Under the pieces are notes generated by a model. The model made no database searches and had not been told where the DNA came from. It saw only the letters and a list, made by a program, of their open reading frames with translations. A stretch of 64,000 nucleotides of DNA from Azolla caroliniana (lineage: Eukaryota; Polypodiophyta). Shown piece by piece: positions 1-11,860 of the stretch. The position numbers and the translations under genes were made by a program. The stretch is from positions 5,642,001-5,706,000 of the forward strand of contig JBHGNT010000002.1 in NCBI GenBank assembly GCA_043228905.1, written 5' to 3'. The number at the start of each line of letters is the position of its first letter. The stretch's first letter is position 1.

Positions 1-2625
1 TATGGTATTTATCATTCTTTGAGGGTGTTTTTCTTACACGAATGCGAATGCACGTATGGTACGTATGGTTCATACTATGGTTTGGTTTACCTTTTCCTTA
101 ATTAGTTTGGTTTAAGTGACTTTCGCATTCATAAACTGTTTGGTCTAGTTATTGTTTTTTACAATTGGTTTGGTTCAGTTTGGTTTCGAGGCAAAGAAAC
201 TATACCAAACCAGGCGCATAGTTAGCCACATGTTGAGGAGTCAACTCCTCCATGTGGTGTGTTACATGTGAACATCCTCGCCTTCCACTCCCGTGGCAAT
301 GTCAATTCCAACGAGAGAGTCTAGGGTGAGTGTCTCACATTATTCGTTAACCACATGTCCCATGCCCATTCTATTTTTTCTGTTATCTTATTTTATTCAT
401 TTCGACTTGCATGTGCAAAATGCACACATGTGCCCCTCTTGCATGATTGTTCTCTCTTTTGAAACATGCCATGCTTTTCCTTCTCATAATCCTATTTGGA
501 AATTGGTTGTTTTCATCAAAAGTGTTTTCTTCCCTCAATTGGTTGCTTTAGGGAACATTTGTTGGTTGGTTGCCTGAGTGATTCCTTTTAAAATTCCATT
601 GCATGTTTCCTATAATGGGGAAATTCAACTAATGTGAGTGATTTCTATTGAAGTCCGAAAACTTGTTTTTGTTCCATACCCTGTTTGGGAATATCTAGCT
701 AAGTCAATCCACAACATTGGCAAAAAGGTCAATTTGTAAGATTTGATTCCCCAACCTGTAACTTACATAGCAAGAGAATATGAAACCATTAAGGCATCCA
801 TTGTGAAACCTTTTTTCTTCTATTTATATGAAAAATTAAAAGGGGCAGGAGATCATCGTCTTGTGTGGGTGGATGGATCACACATTGGCCCTTGGGCATG
901 AACTAGAAGGGGCCCTACACCTACTTTGGTCATGGATTATTCGTCTCCCTCAGACTCGATTTTTGCATTACTTATTCTCAAAAATAGCATGTTGTGATGA
1001 CATTCTTCAATCAGAGCTCATTGTGGCCTATCACAGAGGAGAATTGGCAAGAACACGACACCAATTAATTTGAGGTTCTAATTAATTGCTTTTGGTTCGA
1101 TGGTTGCCCTATAATTTACAACACAACATATGAGATGAGACCAAATGTCATATTGAACCGCACAAACAATAAGATCCCCCATACTAGAGGGAATCATGAG
1201 TTATGGTTGGGTTGTGGACGATGAAATGTTGGCATGATTTTGTATGCAATTATTGCTGATATGTTTTGGGTTGTGTATGTTTGCCTTCCTTTTTTCTTTT
1301 CTTTTTCTTATTTGTTTATACTACTTTAGTATTTTTTTATCTTTGGCTCGCCCGAAGGCTACAACTCACACGAACTCATGTTTTATTATCAGTACATAGT
1401 CCATCAGGGGGTGTACCGAATGGTATGAGTAAGATACATGCACAGGATGACCTCTAGGATATGATGAGACTCGCACCACGTTCCATCATGCAACATATTA
1501 CCTTCTTCATCGTTGAAACCATCATTGTTGTCACCGTCACCATCTTCGTCGTCGTCACTTACGAGCACAAACCGCCCTTTTTAGGTACCACATGTATGTT
1601 GGTGCGGGGAGATTCGAACCTCCAACCTAGCAGTTGGAGTGTCCCCCCATTACCATTACACCAACACATCACGGGTATGTTTGCCTTCCTTTTTACATTG
1701 CATCTTCTTCTTGTATGTAGTTTATTAAGTCATTAAGGTTGAGAGTTTGATTAGAATTTGTGTGATGACAAAATTACTCAAAGAATTGAGTAGAGCACCC
1801 AACAATCATTAGAGTTTTTTTTATGAATGTTAATCCTTTGGGTAAGATAACTATATAGTTTCCTTTTCTATGTATTAATATGTTCAATCATTTCCATTGA
1901 CATTTATCATTTTTAATGCTAAAAGTGTATTTGGTGTAATAACTTGATTTCTATTGGTTTTTGGTTTCAATTCATTTTGTAGATCCATCCATATTTTCTG
2001 TGATATTTCAAAATTTTGAATGTGTCACCTTGTCAGTCGTCGAGATGTGACATCAACCAATACTTGCAACTTAAACCAAACTAAATCACGAAATCGTTTA
2101 AACCAATATCATTCAAATTAAACCATTATAGGAATTTCCAAGCACAAAACAAATAGTTCTAGAGATTTCAATGCCGACCAAATTATTGGCAACTCATTGA
2201 TTGTACACTTATTTTTTCAGATATATTTATTTTCAATTATTACGCATTTAATTTATATTGTTAAAGCCACTTAAATTCTTCAAATTTTTGATTAAGAAAT
2301 CAATAAGATACTTTATATTGATATTTAAACCACTAATTAAATATGAAGCATGACAATTCATCTAAACTTAAATATCTTGGAAAATATGAAAAAGCATGAG
2401 ATAAACATGAATGAAAAGAGGATGGAACTACAATGTTCAAAATTGGCAAGAAAACAAGGGCAATTAAACACACGATCTCATTTTAGCCATGATTTAGCAT
2501 TATCTTATTTCACTCAACATATGGTCCACTATATCATCCTCCACAACAATATCGTCACATCTATATCTATGTTATTGTATGCCTCATTGCATATACTTTG
2601 CTTCAAAAATAGCTTGATAATGTTG
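1..2625. other. AT-rich flank, no supported gene
   Basis: No coding region with domain similarity is visible. Open frames are short and read like chance frames in AT-rich DNA. The stretch holds one tRNA-like module (1598-1665, minus). It ends at TGTTG (2621-2625), the left target duplication of Copia A. Confidence 0.6.
1598..1665 (-). other. isolated tRNA-like A-box/B-box module
   Basis: The minus strand reads TTGGTGTAATGGTAATG (A-box-like), then about 30 nt later GGTTCGAATCTCC (B-box match), then CCCCGCACCA. GGAG/CTCC can pair around GTTCGAAT, but that gives an 8-nt loop, one nt off a normal T-arm, and no acceptor stem is seen. It is therefore tRNA-derived or Pol III-promoter-like rather than a working tRNA. 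Related modules lie inside several LTR families in this window. Confidence 0.4.
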
Positions 2626-2936
2626 TGTAACGAAATGGAGAATGTGGGTGAACTTGTGTAGCGGAGGAAGGACTGTGTGTGTGTGTGTAGACAAACATAG
2701 AGAGGGAGAGAGAGAACTTAGAGACAGAGAACAAGAAGTTGTATATTAGCAAGAAGAGTAGTTACAACCAAAAATACATCCAACGACAACTTAGTTACAT
2801 TTAAAGAGTTGGTTTAAATACCAACTAACTTAGGGCAACTGCCCTTTCTAATATTTACAAAACTAGCCTAAATCTAGATTGTTCATTGCTAGTGTGAAAA
2901 CCATTGCATTGGGGAAGTTGGGTTTGATTCTCAACA
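2626..2936 (-). repeat. Copia A 3' LTR
   Basis: 311 bp, starting TGTAACGAAATGG and ending TCTCAACA on the plus strand. It matches 29589-29881 along its length, with an expanded GT run near the outer end. On the minus strand a purine-rich tract (TTTGAAGGGGCG) lies directly before it. Confidence 0.9.
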
Positions 2937-3149
2937 CGCCCCTTCAAACACAACTTTTAGTAGTCAGAAAGTTGTCTTGCTGTTTGGTTCATTTCGACTT
3001 TCTGAGTTCCTTGGGTTTGTGTCTGGATGGTTTGTCGAATCGACTTCGACTGTTCTCATTCGTCTTCAACTCCCCTTGTTGGATCGGCTTCCTACTTCGA
3101 TCGAATGATCAGTTGGCTCCTATGTTGTACTTGTTGGTGGTGTCATCGG

Positions 3150-3180
3150 TGGTGTTGTACTCCCCCTCAAGCTTGACAAT
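3150..3180 (-). promoter_or_regulatory. upstream polypurine tract of Copia A
   Basis: The plus strand reads CTCCCCCTCAAGCTTG near 3160-3176, so the minus strand carries CTTGAGGGGGAG. It lies about 225 bp before the LTR-adjacent tract (2937-2950). Copias C and D have the same two-tract layout. Confidence 0.45.
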
Positions 3181-3289
3181 GTGGCTATCGTTAGACCAAG
3201 GTCTAACATGAATTGCTAGAGCTTGTCGACTCCTAAGGCTTTCGTGAAGATGTCGGCTACCTAAAGGTGTTGATGTGGTGTAGGTCGAC

Positions 3290-5220
3290 ATCTCTAGCCT
3301 GAACGCGCTATCAGATGAAGTGATAGTGCACTTTGATATGCGTCATGTGCGCGTGGAACACCAAGTTCCAAGCTAGATAAATATTGCTCATGTTGTCACA
3401 GTAAAGCAAAATCGGATCCTTGATGGGAACACCCAGATCCTTCGATATTCTTTTTAACCAAATGACTTCACGTGTAGCCATGGTCGTGCCCCTATATTCA
3501 GCTTTTGTGGTCAATAGAGGGACTATCGATTGCTTCTTGCTACTCCATGAGATAGCTCCGCTGCCAAGGGAGAAGATAAACCCTGAGGTCGGTCGTGTAT
3601 TGGCATTATAACCGGCCCAATCTGCATCTGTGTACCCTTCCAATCAAACGATCGTGTCTGACTTATACAGGATGTTGTAATCCCTCGTCCCACTAAATAG
3701 CGCAATCCAGAATATCCTGAGGTTTCTGCATGAATTGTCTAAGTAGACCAACCAAATAGTTGAGGTTGGGTCGTGTGATGATAAGATAGATTAATTTACC
3801 GATTAGCTGACCATACTGAGTCAGCTCCCACTCTTCTGTTCTAGAGTCGGCATCGAGTTTTAGGTTTCGATCGAGAGGGTTTAACACAGGTTTGCACTCA
3901 ATCATCTCGAACTTGTACAACAAGTTGAGGAGATAGTGCCTTTGGGAGATCATGATCCCGACTAGAGTCCGAATTACTTCTATATATCGAGGAAGTAATG
4001 AAGCTCCTGCATATCTTTCATTTCAAATCTACCAAATAGGAGTGTTTTGACTTTATTGACGCCGGCTAAATCTTTCCTCCGATGAACAAATCATCTAAGT
4101 ATAGGATGATGACGATTGGGCTATCAGAATGTCTTCTTACGTAGAGGGAGTTGTCTGATTTCAACATTTAGAAGCTGATTTGGTGAAGATACTAAGCAAT
4201 CTTCGAGTGCCAAGCATGTGGTGCTTGCTTGAGTCCGTAAAACGACTTCTTGAGTCATCAGATTGTAGTCGGATGGTTGGTCGATTCAAAACCAGGTGGT
4301 TGAATAATGAAGATCTCCTCTTCTAATTCGCCTTGAAGAAAGGCATTCTTCATGTCCATTTGATGGAGGTGCCACCCTTTACCAACAATGAGTGCAATGA
4401 TTATCCGCACAGTCATAATCTTTGCCACCGGGGCAAAGGTCTCCTCGTAGTTGACTCCGTATGTTTACGCGTATCCTTTTTCTACGAGTCGTGCCTTGTA
4501 GCGATTTACCGAACCGTTGGCATAATATTTTACCTAGTAGATCCATCTGCAACTAATCACTTTCTTGTGTGGTGAGTGGGGGATGAGATCCCACGTCTTG
4601 TTTTTGCATAGTGCCTGCATTTCCTCGTTCATGGCTTCCACCCATCGTGGATCCTTGGCTACTTCAGAAAAGGTTTCTGATTCTCGGACTATCATCACCT
4701 TCATCATAAAGGCATAGTGATATGCCATGTAATCATCGTAGCCGAATCGGCTAACTGGATTTTTCTCTCGTGTGGAGCGACAGAGTTTCTTGTTTGCGGT
4801 GGCTATGACTTTCTTTACTCCATTCGTTTGGATAATCGGCGCATCAACGACATCGAACTCAATATCGAGTGAGTGAGTCAATTCGTTGTCATCCGGATCT
4901 TTGTACTTCAACATTTTGGCCTTTCCTTTATCAATCTTTGGACTCGGCCGAGATGTGCTTTGATCGCTTTGAGGCTCTTTAGTTCACTCAACTTGGTCGT
5001 AGTTGGACTTTCTTTGAACATGTGCACCTCAATTGATTGTCCTCTTCTATCTCCTGGTTGGCCAAGTTCGGTTCGACTGGAGTTTGAGTCGTCTCTGGTT
5101 CATACCATGATGCCGACTCATCGAAGACGACGTCTCATATCACTCGAACTTTTTGGGTGGATGGATTATACCACCTGTACCCTTTTGTTCGAGTGAGTAC
5201 CCTACAAGGATACATTTCTC
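3290..5220 (-). pseudogene. Copia A reverse transcriptase and RNase H (decayed)
   Basis: This is the pol C-terminal half of a Ty1/Copia element, which makes cDNA from element RNA in cytoplasmic particles. On the minus strand: a charged linker (4915-5220), an RT N-terminus ending RWIY (4534-4914), a middle part with the catalytic YLDD at 4090-4101, the RT thumb with VGKLIYL-like sequence (3693-3953), and RNase H with YTDADWAG, the KKQS region and LYCDN (3311-3643). Several stops and frameshifts separate these pieces, so no full protein is made. The left end runs to the 3' LTR. The right end is cut by element B, and the rest of the polyprotein resumes at 27598. Confidence 0.88.
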
Positions 5221-5232
5221 TGGCTTAGGATT

Positions 5233-5726
5233 TCACGAAATGAAGCGGGACCACCGGAGTCCTGGACCGGAAGGATTCGATGTTTTTAGCAACGTAAGTG
5301 AGAAAGTATTGAAGATAAATAGATGGATGAAGAGAGAGATAGAGATAGAGATAGAGATTGAACCCTTGACTTTAGTTTTACGAGACAAGATACATCACCA
5401 CTAGGATAACTCGGATCTTTGATTAAAAGTTTCGTTTTTACTTACATCACTTGCCTCCCTTACGCAAGCCCAACTATAGGCTTTTATAGGTCTCTCCATG
5501 CAAAAACCATGGCCTAAACCCACGGGCTAAAACCATGGGTTAAAACCACAAGCCGAAACCATGGGCTAAAACCATGGTTTTGTGACCATGGTTTCTATAT
5601 GTTTGCTTCCTACGAAATACTGAATATGAAAAGAAAATATAGAAATTTTAAAGCACTTAGTAGTGGCTTTAGTGGTAAGTTAATTTGTCTCCTATCTTGG
5701 AGGTGCAAGGTTGAAGCCTTGCTTCC
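5233..5726 (-). repeat. B 3' LTR, outer part
   Basis: Matches 23131-23600, beginning at CGAAATGAAGCGGG. It contains a GA-rich run, repeated CCATGG/AAACCATG words and the tRNA-like module at 5664-5721. The LTR is interrupted at CTTCC by Copia C and resumes at 17661. Confidence 0.85.
5664..5721 (+). other. tRNA-like module in B LTR (antisense to B)
   Basis: TGGCTTTAGTGGTAAG (A-box-like) is followed about 30 nt later by GCAAGGTTGAAGCCTTGC. The right LTR copy (23537-23595) reads GGTTCAAGCC, closer to the B-box. The stem GCAAG/CTTGC is intact. The module reads on the strand opposite to B. Confidence 0.5.
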
Positions 5727-6158
5727 TGTTAAGAATTAGGTAAGTAATTAAGCAAGGGTTAATTAGTACCTAATTATGTGATTAGTTGACAAGCGGAAGA
5801 TTAAGTGATATGTGTCTGTATGTGTGAGAGAGGAAGATAACACTTATGAACAACACAAGATGGGGGATGAGTAACTATATTAAATTAGCATTATCATCAT
5901 CAAATACAAAAATACCTACAATGAGGTAAATATAGATTTCATGTGCAAGGGTGCACATGTGTGAGGATAATATAGGTACAAAGGTGTAAGTTCTATATTA
6001 AATGTAGTTAGGAGTGGAGGATCTAGAGTATCGCACTTAAGTACAAGGTCCTATTTAATGCGTTATAGTCAACACTTCTGACTAGATTCTATCTAGGTAA
6101 CTACGAAGTTACATGGTTGACTAAATAACTAACTCTAGTTGAGCTTGATCTCTCAACA
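5727..6158 (-). repeat. Copia C 3' LTR
   Basis: 432 bp, TGTTAAGAATTAGG...TCTCTCAACA, near-identical to 17217-17660. The right copy has an extra GTGTGAGAGGAAGAG-type stretch. Confidence 0.92.
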
Positions 6159-6289
6159 CACCCCATCAAGCTCAAGTACAGGGCATCTGATGTCCGCTTT
6201 GGCTTTCGACATTTGAATCTTCGATTAGGTTGAATCGGCTTCGGCTTTGGATGGCCGGTATTGTTTCTTTTGGCGTCGACTTTTTTGTG

Positions 6290-7063
6290 GCAATTTCGGT
6301 TCCTCCCCCTCAAGCCTGTGATGAAGGCTTGTCGTGCGAAATCGGCTGACTGCTTTCACCCATCGTGGGTTACAAGCCACTTTTGTAAAGCTCTTGGGCT
6401 CTTGTTCGGCCGCTACCTTCATCACGAAAGCGTAATGATGGGCCATATACTCGTTGTAGCCGAGCCGAGCGACGGGATTCTTCTCTCTAGAAGAGCGTCA
6501 AAGTTTTTTGCTCGCCAATGTGAGCGCCTTCTTTACTTCGGGTGTACGCATGATGGGTACACTGACCTCATTGTCTAGTGAGGGAGCCAACACATCTGAA
6601 TCATTGTCGTCGGGGTGGTCGACTTCGTATTCGGGCATCTTATCTTTGCCTTTGTCCAAGTTCGTACTTGGCCGTGACGTGCTTGGGTCGCGTGGGGGCT
6701 CAAGTGGCCCATTAGGCCTTGCCATAATCGGGCTTTCTTCGAACATATGTTCGAAGCGATCTCCATCTTCTACCTCTTGTTCGGCGGATTCCGGGTCAAG
6801 CGGAGTTGGAGTCGAAGTTGTCTCTAGTGCATACCAGGATGTAGACTCGTCGAAGACTACATTTCGACTTACCCAAACCGCGCAGGTAGAAGGGTTGTAG
6901 CACTTGTATGCCTTCTTCTCGGACGAGTATCCTATGAGGATACATTCCTCCGACTTCGCGTCGGGCTTCTGTCAATTTTCGTTCGGGATGCGTACATTTG
7001 CAATCCTTTCGAACACCATGAGGTGCAACAAGATCGGCTTCTTTCTGATGAGGAGCTTGTATG
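6290..7063 (-). pseudogene. Copia C linker with RT deletion junction
   Basis: On the minus strand the frame after the integrase runs through the conserved linker (YNPSTCAVWVS, then VVFDESTSWY) and an acidic stretch to the segment before RT (MAHHYAFVMKV, then CNPRWVKAV). It then joins near 6345 to SRFRTTSLHHRLEG, which is not RT. A polypurine tract (CTTGAGGGGGAGG) follows at about 6303-6315. In Copia A the same linker continues into RT, so this junction marks a deletion of RT and RNase H. A stop (TGA after ASKKL, about 6500) and frame changes are also present. Confidence 0.75.
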
Positions 7064-7420
7064 TGTTGGGAAACAGGTCCCTCCGGATGGGAAGTGAGAA
7101 GAATAGTGTTGATGAGCAAACTCAGCCGAGGCCGATCGGCCTCGGCCGAAACCGGATGTGGAGTACCCGGCTACGGAAGACCCGGTGAGAACTGGATGAC
7201 GAGTACCCGTCAAGAGCCGGATGGTGAAGGCCCGGTGAGAAGTGCTCACCGGATGAAGGGACATATTCGTAAATATGTTTTCTGAGAGTCCATCGGGGCT
7301 ATATTTGTAAATAGCCGAAAAGTCATATTAGTATAAATATGACTTAGGGCAAACTTAGTGGTATTGCAGTTGTCATTTCTTGTTGGTGCAAGATTTGAGT
7401 GCGTAACTGTGTACACACAC

Positions 7421-7466
<46 letters not shown>

Positions 7467-7738
7467 GAAGAGGTCGTTGCCTCTGTTGTAACCGCCGCCT
7501 GTGGCAAAGATAGCAAGCTCGAGGTCATTGCCTCGGTGCTTTACTATTGTACATTGTGATATAGTGATAGTTTGCAGTTTGTGGGCTGCCGTGGTTTTTC
7601 CCTAGTTTGGGTTTTCCACGTTAACATCTTGTGTACTCTTCTCTTCACTGTGTCGTGCGTACCTTACCCGTTTTCTGTGTTTGATCCTAGACTTGGTTGT
7701 GGCCAAGCGTTGTGCTTAGGGAGCGTGTATTCATGTCA
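7064..7738 (+). mobile_element. solo LTR of the N/O Copia family inside C
   Basis: 675 bp starting TGTTGGGAAACAGG and ending ATTCATGTCA, flanked by an exact 5-bp TSD GTATG (7059-7063, 7739-7743). It resembles the LTRs at 51529-52091 and 53194-53638: CTCCGGATGGG near the start, a CCGGTGAGAA block, a GA run (7419-7466) and GGTTGTGGCC near the end. With one TSD copy removed the Copia C frame is continuous across the site. LTR-LTR recombination of a full element is the usual origin. Confidence 0.9.
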
Positions 7739-7743
7739 GTATG

Positions 7744-9060
7744 GAGTTAGCTCATGCACTCCATTAGTGGTGCACCGGTTCATGAGATAGTCGGCCATGG
7801 ATGCTGCGTCGGCCCAATAGAAGTTCGGCATGTGCTTCTCATGCATCATGGTGCGTGCTACCTCGAGTATTTGCTGAATCTTCCTTTTGGCTACTCCATT
7901 TTGTTGGGGTGTGTGTCGGCATTCGAATTCTCTCCGAATGCCGTCACTTTGGAGGTAGGAGATGAATTCGTCGAAGAAGTACTCCTTCCCTCCATCCGAT
8001 TGTAGGCATTGAATGTGCCGACCGGTTTCTTTTTCGACTTGCCCCTTGAGCTTTTGGAAGTGGGAGAACACTTCGCTTTTCTTCTTCATCGGGTAGATCC
8101 ACGCGTAGCGCAAGTAGTCGCCGATGAAGGTTACATAGTATCGGCATCCGCCGATCGTCGGCATTTGAGCCGGTCCCCATACATCTGAGTATATGATGTC
8201 GAGGAGGCCTTTGCTCGCATGGCTCTCCTTCGGGAATGGGAGTCGATGTTGTTTGCTGAGTTGACACGCTTCGCATACTCGGTCGACTCATTTCGACTTG
8301 AATGCCGGAAGTCCGATGACAACTCCCTTGGTTTGCATGGCTCGAAGCCGTTGGAGGTTTATGTGGCCGATTCTCTTGTGCCATAACTCGATGCTTGTCT
8401 CGGTTTTGAGGCCTTTGACATACATGGCCGATTTCACCTTGTTCGAATCGAGGATGAACATGCGACCGTCTCTCCGTCCCTTGGATATGAGTCGGCCATC
8501 TTTCTCGATGAAACAAACTTCGTTATTGAAGCGGACTTGCATGCCTTGCTCCACGATTGGGCCAACCGAGACCAAATTCTTCGTTATTGTGGGCACGTGC
8601 AAGACATTCTTGATGCAAGTTTGCTCACCTTCTTTCTCGAATGGGACATTGCCGATGTGCCGAATGGGATGTGTGGTGTCGTCTCTTGTCTCTATGAAGT
8701 CGGGTCGATCCGGTGTACGCAAGTCATTGAACCACTCTTTGTGGGATGTCATGTGATATGAGGCGCCGGAATCGACGAACCACACGTCTTCCGAATTGGA
8801 GGTGCTTGCGGAGTCGGAGGCTGTCATAGAGTTCGCTCTATGCCTCATTACGAATTGTCCTCCGTAGTCGTCGTATTCGGAGTTGGTGGCGTAGTTTGTG
8901 AGTTGTCGACTTGTTGAAGCCGACTCACTTCTCTTTTTCTGACACTCCGCCTCGTAGTGACCGATTTTACCGCAATAATTGCAAGTTGCGGGTCTCGTTT
9001 GCCGACCATGTTCGGCGTGGAAGCTCCCCCTTCTTCCGAAGGTTCCTTGATGGCTTCCGT
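7744..9060 (-). pseudogene. Copia C zinc knuckle, protease and integrase
   Basis: On the minus strand: a CCHC knuckle CNYCGKIGHYEAEC (about 8942-8983), a protease with active-site DSGASYHMT (about 8760), the GAG-pre-integrase HKRIGHINLQRL (about 8370), and an integrase core with SDVWGP, LQSDGGKEY and QQNGVAKRK. The third catalytic residue, normally Glu in NGVAERKN, is Lys here, so the integrase should be inactive. There is a stop after FKSK (about 8285). The left end is interrupted by the solo LTR and the right end by Gypsy E. Confidence 0.85.
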
Positions 9061-9789
9061 TGTCGTGCCTTTCGGTGCCGGATCGTTTGCGTGAGTCGGG
9101 TGGGAACCCCTGAGGTTTTGGACTAGGAGAAAGAAGAATATGAGATAATGTTAGTTAGGAAAAGATTGCAAGAAGAAGATATGAAAATCGTGAATCCCAC
9201 GAGTATGTGTATTAATTGATACTTAGATTGTAAGAGAGAAATAGATGGCAAAATCGTGAATCCCACGAATATTTTATATTAATCAAACCTTATAAAAATC
9301 AACAACCATGTACATCTTTTCTCTGTTCGTTATATAGTGATGGAAGAGACTAAACATTGCATCATATTCTTTCCTAAAGTGTTCATGCACACTAGATGTG
9401 CATGAGTTTCCTTTTTCAACCATGCTTTTTTATTTCCTAAATATAGTGCTCATGCACACTAGATGTGCACGAGTAATTGGCTTGCGTTTTTCTTCTGAAT
9501 AAAGTTTTCACGCACTCTAAAAGTGCATGATTTACTTTTTTGTAAAAATAGGCATAAATATAACTATGATATCTATTACATCTATATTTAGATCACTTAT
9601 GATAAGTTAGTACAATGGTAAAGTTTGGGTTTGTTTACATGGAGGTATAGGGTTTGAATCTTGCCCTATGCATCTAACAATATTTTTAATATTTTCTTTT
9701 ATTTATTTATGCGTACTTAATCCGGATATATATATATATATATATATTTATTTACATATTTCACGTAGTGTGTGAATTACACTACGACA
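9061..9789 (-). repeat. Gypsy E 3' LTR
   Basis: 729 bp. The plus strand starts TGTCGTGCC and ends ACTACGACA, giving LTR ends TGTCGT/ACGACA. It contains repeats of CATGCACACTAGATGTGCA and an (AT)n run near 9728-9746. The partner LTR is 15620-16346. Confidence 0.92.
9607..9668 (+). other. tRNA-like module in E LTR (antisense to E)
   Basis: TTAGTACAATGGTAAAG is followed by CATGGAGGTA, then GGGTTTGAATCTTGCCC. The spacing is tRNA-like and the B-box GGTTTGAATCT is close to GGTTCRANTCC. A second copy is at 16166-16226. It lies on the strand opposite to element transcription. Confidence 0.5.
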
Positions 9790-9830
9790 CTCACCCCCTC
9801 CGAACCCGCACATCCTCCGGTATGTGCCGA
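9790..9830 (-). promoter_or_regulatory. Gypsy E stem-loop and polypurine tract
   Basis: On the minus strand, 9808-9827 reads GCACATACCGGAGGATGTGC: a 6-bp perfect stem with loop ACCGGAGG. It is followed directly by GGGTTCGGAGGGGGTGA, the polypurine tract next to the 3' LTR. The arrangement is the same in B, F and L. Confidence 0.65.
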
Positions 9831-9845
9831 AGTTCTCGATGCTTG

Positions 9846-11411
9846 TTATTCGCCTTCATCAGTAGCACTCTCCAATTCTCCCCTTATGTTGATTATCAAT
9901 TGTAGTCCACTTTCTTCACTTTCTGCAACATCGCGATCTTTGTCCGATTGTTCCTTGTTGTCGGTCTTGTCTAAGCTTACATAAGGTTCTTCGTTAGTCC
10001 GCTTCTTGAACATCTTCACTCGTTTCCCCGCTATAGGCACCCGTAGTACTGTTCCATCCAACTCGCATAGTCGGTAAGTTCCGTTGTCGAAAACTTTCTG
10101 AACCTCGTATGGCCCGAACCACCTTTTAGCAAACTTCCATATCGTTGTATGTTGATGATCTAAACTACTGTCATAGACAATCACCCAATCTCCTTCTTCA
10201 ATCTTCCGTGGTCGTAGTTGATGCTTTGTGTCGAATCGACTTTTGTTCCATAATCGCGCTTCCTGTTGTTGGCGTGTTGCTTCTGCTATGTCTTCTAGTC
10301 TTCCCTCTAGTTGTCGTATCCGGACCGCTAGCAGTTCTTCCCGACTCATTTCTTCCTTCCATAGTAGCACTGTCCATGTTGCAATTGCAATTTTTGTCTA
10401 CATTACCGGTGCTTGTCCGGTCATAAGTTCGGTTGGCATATAACTGGTCACGAAACTATGCGTCGTGTGATCCGCCCATAGTGCATATGGAAGCATCTAC
10501 GGCCAATACTTCACCCTTCCATCGCATGCTTTTGCAAGTGCTTTGACGATCATTGGACTATGTCCTTGTTCGACCTTCCCGTTGGCTTCCAGATTGTATG
10601 CCGTGGTTAGTGTTAACTGTACTCCATGTCTTACGAAGAATTCCCTAGCTTTATCAGTGTCAAGTTCTCCCCGATCCGCAATCACTTGTCTAAAGTACCC
10701 GTACCTGCAGAACACTTCTTCCAAGAGAAATTGGCATACCGCGGAACATGTTTTCCTCCGTAGTGCCCGTCCTTCTACTTGGTTTGTTAGATCTTCCCGA
10801 GCTAACACCAAGTACTTCTTTTGTTTGATCCCGGTTGGCATGGCCACAATGTCGACCATCCATTTGAAGTTGATTGTCGGTGAGAATGTCGGATGTAATT
10901 CATCTCGGTGTTGAACTCCGGAGTAGATTTGACATTTCTCACAGCTTTCCGTGAACTCCGCTACATTTTTGTACATATTCTTCCACCAATATTTTTGTTT
11001 GATCTTCACAAATGTTGCCCATGTTCCCCGATGTCCAGCCCAATCAGATTCGTGAAATTCGGACATTATCCGGTTTTGTTGCTCTTTTGTTCCGACTACC
11101 TGTAGTGGTATACCTTTCGGTCTTTTCGGCTTCCTCCAGATTAATCCGTTGTTCAAGAAAAACTTTTGGATTTGCCGCTTCTTACTTTGGATCTCAACTC
11201 TCTTTTCTTTATTACCCGATGATTCCTCGATTTCTTGTGGCACTTTCCCGATCAACAAACTTTCTCCCTCGTATTCTTCTTCCCGGAATTCTCGGATTAC
11301 GTTCACCCGGCATATGTGCTCCGAAGTAAAGTAGTTTTCGGAAACTTCTTCATTATCGGATTCGGCTATGTCGTCTCCGAACTGTGCCCTTGATAACATA
11401 TCCGCTACCAC
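9846..11411 (-). pseudogene. Gypsy E integrase
   Basis: Integrase inserts element cDNA into the host genome. On the minus strand: an HHCC zinc-binding region with AGHRGTWATFV and CEKCQ (about 10920-11060), a core with WMVDIVAMP, VIADRGELD and ANGKVEQGH (D, D and E all present), and a C-terminal region with GPYEVQKVFDNGTYRL (9846-10370). No chromodomain is apparent. A frameshift or stop region near 10370-10497 separates core and tail. The tail is acidic (SEESGLQL...). The frame ends just before the stem-loop and PPT. Confidence 0.82.
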
Positions 11412-11432
11412 GTTGTCTTTTCCGAAGATGTG

Positions 11433-11860
11433 TCATATCTCCGGATTAAGTGACTTTACATATGCAATCCATCTGAGCATAGCCACATCCGGTATCGTGC
11501 AACACTGCATCATCCCGGGTATCGGAAGACAATTCATTTCAATCACCACTTCGGCTCCAATCAAGTAATCTCGATCTGATTTTATTGCCAACACGACTCC
11601 CCATAATTCTCTTTTAACTTGTGCATACTTGCGTTGCCTTTCATTGAGAACCTTTGCTCCGAATCGGATCGGATATCGTGAACCATCCAAATTGGCTTGA
11701 TTGATGACCCATCTGATCCCGGTTGGACTTGTATCAACCGTTACTATAATCGGTCGGTCATAGTTCGGCTTCTTAAGTGCTTCTACCCTCTGTAGTGATT
11801 TCTTGAGCTTCTTCACGGCTTTGCTTTGGTATGTTCCGGTTTCCATTCAAACTTCTTTCC
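11433..11860 (-). pseudogene. Gypsy E RNase H
   Basis: RNase H degrades RNA in RNA-DNA hybrids during cDNA synthesis. The frame shows VTVDTSPTGIRWVINQ (first Asp of the fold), RFGAKVLNERQRKYAQVKRELWGVV (catalytic Glu region) and a later Asn-for-Asp change at EMNCLPIPG (EIDCLP-type in 55895-56698, where it reads ETDCLP). A stop separates it from the integrase frame at 11411. Confidence 0.8.

Noticed and set aside
293-577. 94-codon frame near the left edge
   Set aside because: Hydrophobic reading of AT-rich DNA without domain, repeat or splice support.
1598-1665. functional tRNA gene
   Set aside because: The B-box is good, but the T-arm register is off by one and no acceptor or anticodon stem forms.
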